NCBI RefSeq assembly: GCF_904849725.1
Contig: NC_058518.1
Location: 510,557,225 to 510,621,224, forward strand
DNA from: Hordeum vulgare subsp. vulgare
Taxonomy: Eukaryota; Streptophyta; Magnoliopsida; Poales; Poaceae
Reading direction: 5' to 3'
Length of the DNA: 64,000 nt
Part shown: in pieces, positions 59,843-64,000 of the stretch
How positions within the stretch are numbered: the first letter of the stretch is position 1
Layout: each line of letters starts with the position of its first letter
Position numbers and translations under genes: made by a program
Notes under the pieces: generated by a model
Told to the model about the DNA's origin: nothing
The model's input: the letters and a program-made list of their open reading frames with translations, nothing else
Database searches by the model: none

Positions 59843-61683
59843 TGTTGGAATTATGCCCTAGAGGCAATAATAAATAATAAATATTTATGGCAATAATAAA
59901 TATTATAATTCCCGTATCAAGATAATCGTTTATTATCCATGCTATAATTGTATTGAATGAAGACTCATTTACATGTGTGGATACATAGACAAAACACCGT
60001 CCCTAGCAAGGCTCTAGTTGGCTAGCCAGTTGATCAAAGATAGTCAGTGTCTTCTGATTATGAACAAAGTGTTGTTGCTTGATAACTGGATCACGTCATT
60101 AGGAGAATCACGTGATGGACTAGACCCAAACTAATAGACGTAGCATGTTGATCGTGTCATTTTGTTGCTACTGTTTTCTGCGTGTCAAGTGTTTATTCAT
60201 ATGACCATGAGATCATATAACTCACTGACACCGGAGGAATGCTTTATGTGTATCAAACGTTGCAACGTAACTGGGTGACTATAAAGATGCTCTACAGGTA
60301 TCTCCGAAGGTGTTAGTTGAGTTAGTATGGATCAAGACTGAGATTTGTCACTCCGTGTGACGGAGAGGTATCTCGGGGCCCACTCGGTAATACAACATCA
60401 CACACAAGCCTTGCAAGCAATGTGACTTAGTGTAAGTTGCGGGATCTTGTATTACGGAACGAGTAAAGAGACTTGTCGGTAAACGAGATTGAAATAGGTA
60501 TGCGGATACTGACGATCGAATCTCGGGCAAGTAACATACCGAAGGACAAAGGGAATGACATACGGGATTATATGAATCCTTGGCACTGAGGTTCAAACGA
60601 TAAGATCTTCGTAGAATATGTAGGATCCAATATGGGCATCCAGGTCCCGCTGTTGGATATTGACCGAGGAGTCTCTCGGGTCATGTCTACATAGTTCTCG
60701 AACCCGCATGGTCTGCACACTTAAGGTTCGACGTTGTTTATGCGTATTTGAGTTATATGGTTGGTTACCGAATGTTGTTCGGAGTCCCGGATGAGATCAC
60801 GGACGTCACGAGGGTTTCCGGAATGGTCCGGAAATGAAGATTGATATATAGGATGACCTCATTTGATTACCAGAAGGTTTTCGGAGTTACCGGGAATGTA
60901 CCGGGAATGACGAATGGGTTCTGGGAGTTCACCGGGGGGGGGGGGGGCAACCCACCCCGGGGAAGCCCATAGGCCATAAGGGTGGCGCATCAGCCCTTAG
61001 TGGGCTGGTGGGACAGCCCAAAAGGGCCCTATGCACCATACAAAGAAAAATCAAAGAGAAAGAAAAAAAGGGAGGTGGGAAGGAAGGGAAGGACTCCCAC
61101 CCACCAAACCAAGTCCAACTCGGTTTGGGGGGGGGGACCCTTCCCCCCTTGGCCCGGCCGACCCCCTTGGGGCTCCTTGAGCCCCAAGGCAAGGTCCCCT
61201 CCCTCCCACCTATATATACGGAGGTTTTAGGGCTGATTTGAGACGACTTTTCCACGGCAGCCCGACCACATACCTCCACGGGTTTTCCTCTAGATCGCGT
61301 TTCTGCGGAGCTCGGGCGGAGCCCTGCTGAGACAAGGTCATCACCAACCTCCGGAGCGCCGTCACACTGCCGGAGAACTCTTCTACCTCTCCGTCTCTCT
61401 TGCTGGATCAAGAAGGCCGAGATCATCGTCGAGCTGTACGTGTGCTGAACGCGGAGGTGCCGTCCGTTCGGTACTAGATCGTGGGACTGATCGCGGGATT
61501 GTTCGCGGGGCGGATCGAGGGACGTGAGGACGTTCCACTACATCAACCACGTTCACTAACACTTCTGCTGTACGATCTACAAGGGTACGTAGATCACTCA
61601 TCCCCTCTCGCAGATGGACATCACCATGATAGGTCTTCGTGCGCGTAGGAAATTTTTTGTTTCCCATGCGACGTTCCCCAACA
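59843..61683 (+). repeat. 5' LTR of Angela element, copy 2
   Basis: 1841 bp, equal in length to copy 1 (including a 14-base G run at 60934-60947). Differences found: 60476 (T for C) and 61182 (C for A). Confidence 0.93.
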
Positions 61684-62939
61684 GTGGCATCATGAGCTAG
61701 GTTCATGCGTATATGTCTTCTCGAGTAGAACACAAAAGTTTTTGTGGGTGGTGATGTGCGTTTTGCTGCCCTCCTTAGTCTTTTCTTGATTCCACGGTAT
61801 TGTTGGATTGAAGCGGCTTGGACCGACATTATTCGTATGCTTACGAGAGGCTGGTTTCATCGCTACGAGTAACCCCGTTGCTCAAAGATGACTGGCAAGT
61901 GTCGGTTTCTCCAACTTTAGTTGAATCGGATTTGAACGAGGAGGTCCTTGGATGAGGTTAAATAGCAACTCATATATCTCCGTTGTGGTGTTTGCGTAAG
62001 TAAGATGCGATCCTACTAGATACCCATGGTCACCACGTAAAACATGCAACAACAAAATTAGAGGACGTCTAACTTGTTTTTGCAGGGTATGCTTGTGATG
62101 TGATATGGCCAACGATGTGATGTGATATATTGGATGTATGAGATGATCATGTTGTAATAGAAAATATCGACTTGCACGTCGATGGTACGACAACCGGCAG
62201 GAGCCATAGGGTTGTCTTTATACTAACGTTTGTGCTTGCAGATGCGTTTACTATTTTTGCTAGGATGTAGCTTTAGTAGTAATAGCATGAGTAGCACGAC
62301 AACCCCGATGGCAACACGTTGATGGAGATCATGGTGAGGAGCCGGTGACGAGAAGATCGTGCCGGTGCTTTGGTGATGGAGATCAAGAAGCACGTGATGA
62401 TGGCCATATCATGTCACTTATGAATTGCATGTGATGTTAATCCTTTTATGCACCTTATTTTGCTTAGAACGACGGTAGCATTATGAGGTGATCTCTCACT
62501 AAAATTTCAAGACGAAATTGTGTTCTCCCCGACCGTGCACCGTTGCTACAGTTCGTCGTTTCGAGACACCACGTGATGATCGGGTGTGATAGACTCAACG
62601 TTCACATACAACGGGTGCAAAACAGTTGCGCACGCGGAACACTCGGGTTAAGCTTGACGAGCCTAGCATGTGCAGACATGGCCTCGGAACACATGAGACC
62701 GAAAGGTCGATCATGAATCATATAGATGATATGATTAGTATAGGGATGCTTACCACTGAAACTATACTCGACTCACGTGATGATCGGACTTGAGCTAGTG
62801 TAAGTGGATCATGAACCACTCAAATGACTAGAGAGATGTACTTTTTGAGTGGGAGTTTAGCGAATAATTTGATTAAGTTAAACTCTAATTGTCTTGAACA
62901 TAGTCTAAGTCCACTTTGAATATATTTGTGTTGTAGATC
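61684..62939 (+). other. Angela leader, copy 2
   Basis: Primer-site-like TGGCATCATGAGCTAGG at 61685-61701, then untranslated leader. Nearly identical to copy 1 until 62726, where substitutions become frequent. Confidence 0.7.
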
Positions 62940-64000
62940 ATGGCTCACGCTACAGTCATCCTGAATTTTAATACGTTCCTAGAGAAAGCTAAGTTGAAAG
63001 ATGATGGAAGCAACTTTGTAGACTGGGCTCGTAATCTTAAGCTAATCTTACAAGCTGGGAAGAAGGATTATGTCCTTAATGCTGCACTAGGAGATGAACC
63101 ACCCGCTACGGCTGATCAGGATGTTAAGAACGCTTGGTTAGCGCGTAAGGAGGACTACTCAATAGTTCAATGTGCAGTCTTGTATGGCTTAGAACCGGGA
63201 CTTCAACGTCGCTTTGAGCGTCATGGAGCATTTGAGATGTTCCAGGAGTTGAAGTTTATCTTTCAGAAGAACGCCCGGATCGAGAGGTATGAGACCTCCG
63301 ATAAATTCTATGCTTGCAAGATGGAGGAAAACTCGTCTGTCAGTGAACATGTGCTCAAAATGTCTGGGTACTCAAACCGTCTAGCTGAGCTGGGGATTGA
63401 ACTCCCGCAATAGGCTATCACTGACAGAATCCTTCAATCACTGCCTCCAAGCTATAAAGGCTTTGTGTTGAACTACAACATGCAAGGGATGAACAAGTCT
63501 CCCGGCGAGTTGTTTGCGATGCTGAAAGTCGCAGAGTCTGATCTCCGCAAAGAGCATCAAGTGTCGATGGTGAATAAGACCACTAGTTTCAAGAGAAACG
63601 GCAAAGGCAAGAAGGGTAATTCGAAGAAGAGCGGCAAGCCTGTTGCCAATCCGACGAAGAAGCCCAAAGCTAGACCTAAGCCAGAAACGGAGTGTTACTA
63701 TTGCAAGGGTATGGGTCACTGGAAGCGCAATTGCCCCAAGTATCTGGCAGATAAGAAGGCGGCCAAAGAAAAATCAGGTATATTTGATATACATGTTATT
63801 GATGTGTACTTAACCGGCTCTCGTAATAGTGCCTGGGTATTCGATATCGGTTCTGTTGCTCATATTTGCAACTCGAAACAGGAACTGCGGAATAGACGAA
63901 GGCCGGCGAAAGATGAAGTGACGATGCGCGTAGGAAATGGTTCCAAGGTTGATGCAATCGCCGTCGGCACAATTTCACTTTAGTTACCATCAGGATTAGT
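62940..64000 (+). pseudogene. gag-pol: Angela gag and protease start with stops (copy 2)
   Basis: Starts MAHATVILNF; stop TAG at 63411-63413 as in copy 1; then open from there through the zinc knuckle (CYYCKGMGHWKRNC at 63693-63734) into retropepsin. The catalytic triad that should read D-T/S-G is D-I-G here (63843-63851, WVFDIGSVAHICN), which should inactivate the protease. A second in-frame TAG follows at 63981-63983, after which LPSGL continues in frame. At least two nonsense codons and one active-site change make the element non-autonomous. Confidence 0.88.

Larger units (their letters stand above)
38325..63777. repeat. Long direct duplication, copy 2
   Basis: Second copy of 1-25454 in the same orientation. 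It carries the same nested transposons, the same frameshifts and the same stop codons. After 63777 it continues into Angela protease sequence, whereas copy 1 breaks off into an inverted repeat, so copy 2 shows the undisturbed structure of the Angela element. Bases 25455-38324 lie between the copies and have no partner in this window. Confidence 0.97.
59843..64000 (+). mobile_element. Angela/BARE-type Copia element, copy 2, cut by window end
   Basis: 5' LTR 59843-61683, leader 61684-62939 with the initiator-tRNA-type primer site, then gag and the start of protease. This copy continues past the point where copy 1 breaks (63777), so it shows the ancestral order. Confidence 0.92.

Overview
The window is a piece of a large, transposon-packed grass genome, most probably wheat or a close Triticeae relative. 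That is inferred from the transposons: Angela/BARE-type Copia elements with ~1.8-kb LTRs (TGTTGG...CCAACA), Athila-lineage Gypsy elements primed by tRNA-Asp with TGATACG LTRs, Stowaway-type MITEs, and one intronless-CDS monocot CC-NB-LRR gene. I see no bacterial-type gene, rRNA, tRNA or CRISPR.

Layout. The dominant structure is a near-perfect direct duplication: bases 1-25454 recur at 38325-63777 with a period of about 38.32 kb. Each copy carries, left to right: a gene-upstream-like segment (1-575) and an unassigned GC-rich repeat; an Athila-type Gypsy element with both LTRs (1192-11358) whose polyprotein is broken; a 5' LTR stub of a second Gypsy element (11386-~13019); a GC-rich Gypsy fragment with a Transposase_28-like reading frame (13020-14175); the 5' LTR and non-coding interior of a third Gypsy element (14176-17583); a scrambled Copia LTR plus minus-strand Copia pol remnants (17584-21519); and the 5' half of a forward Angela element (21520 onward). 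In copy 2 that Angela element continues into protease at the window edge. In copy 1 it breaks at 25454 and is joined to an inverted Angela 5' half (25452-29031), giving a head-on pair with ~3.6-kb arms and a ~331-bp loop.

Spacer between the copies. 25455-38324 holds the inverted Angela half, the 5' half of an older minus-strand Copia element (29032-32370), a GC-rich poly(A)-tailed retroposon-like segment (~32371-33910), two MITEs, and the only convincing host gene: an intact CC-NB-LRR immune receptor on the minus strand (34598-37297). The sequence upstream of this receptor runs into the left end of the second duplication copy. Because the window starts at exactly the equivalent place, a second receptor copy probably lies just left of the window.

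Functional reading. All transposon coding regions are damaged, and most lesions are shared by both copies, so they predate the duplication. The copies differ by only about eight single-base changes that I could find in the first 24.4 kb, so the duplication is very recent. The items most worth a second look are the duplication itself, the convergent Angela hairpin present only in copy 1, the sudden rise in divergence between the copies at 24403, and the receptor with an Asn in place of the MHD aspartate. Element family names and ages are my judgement from memory of these families, without any database search.
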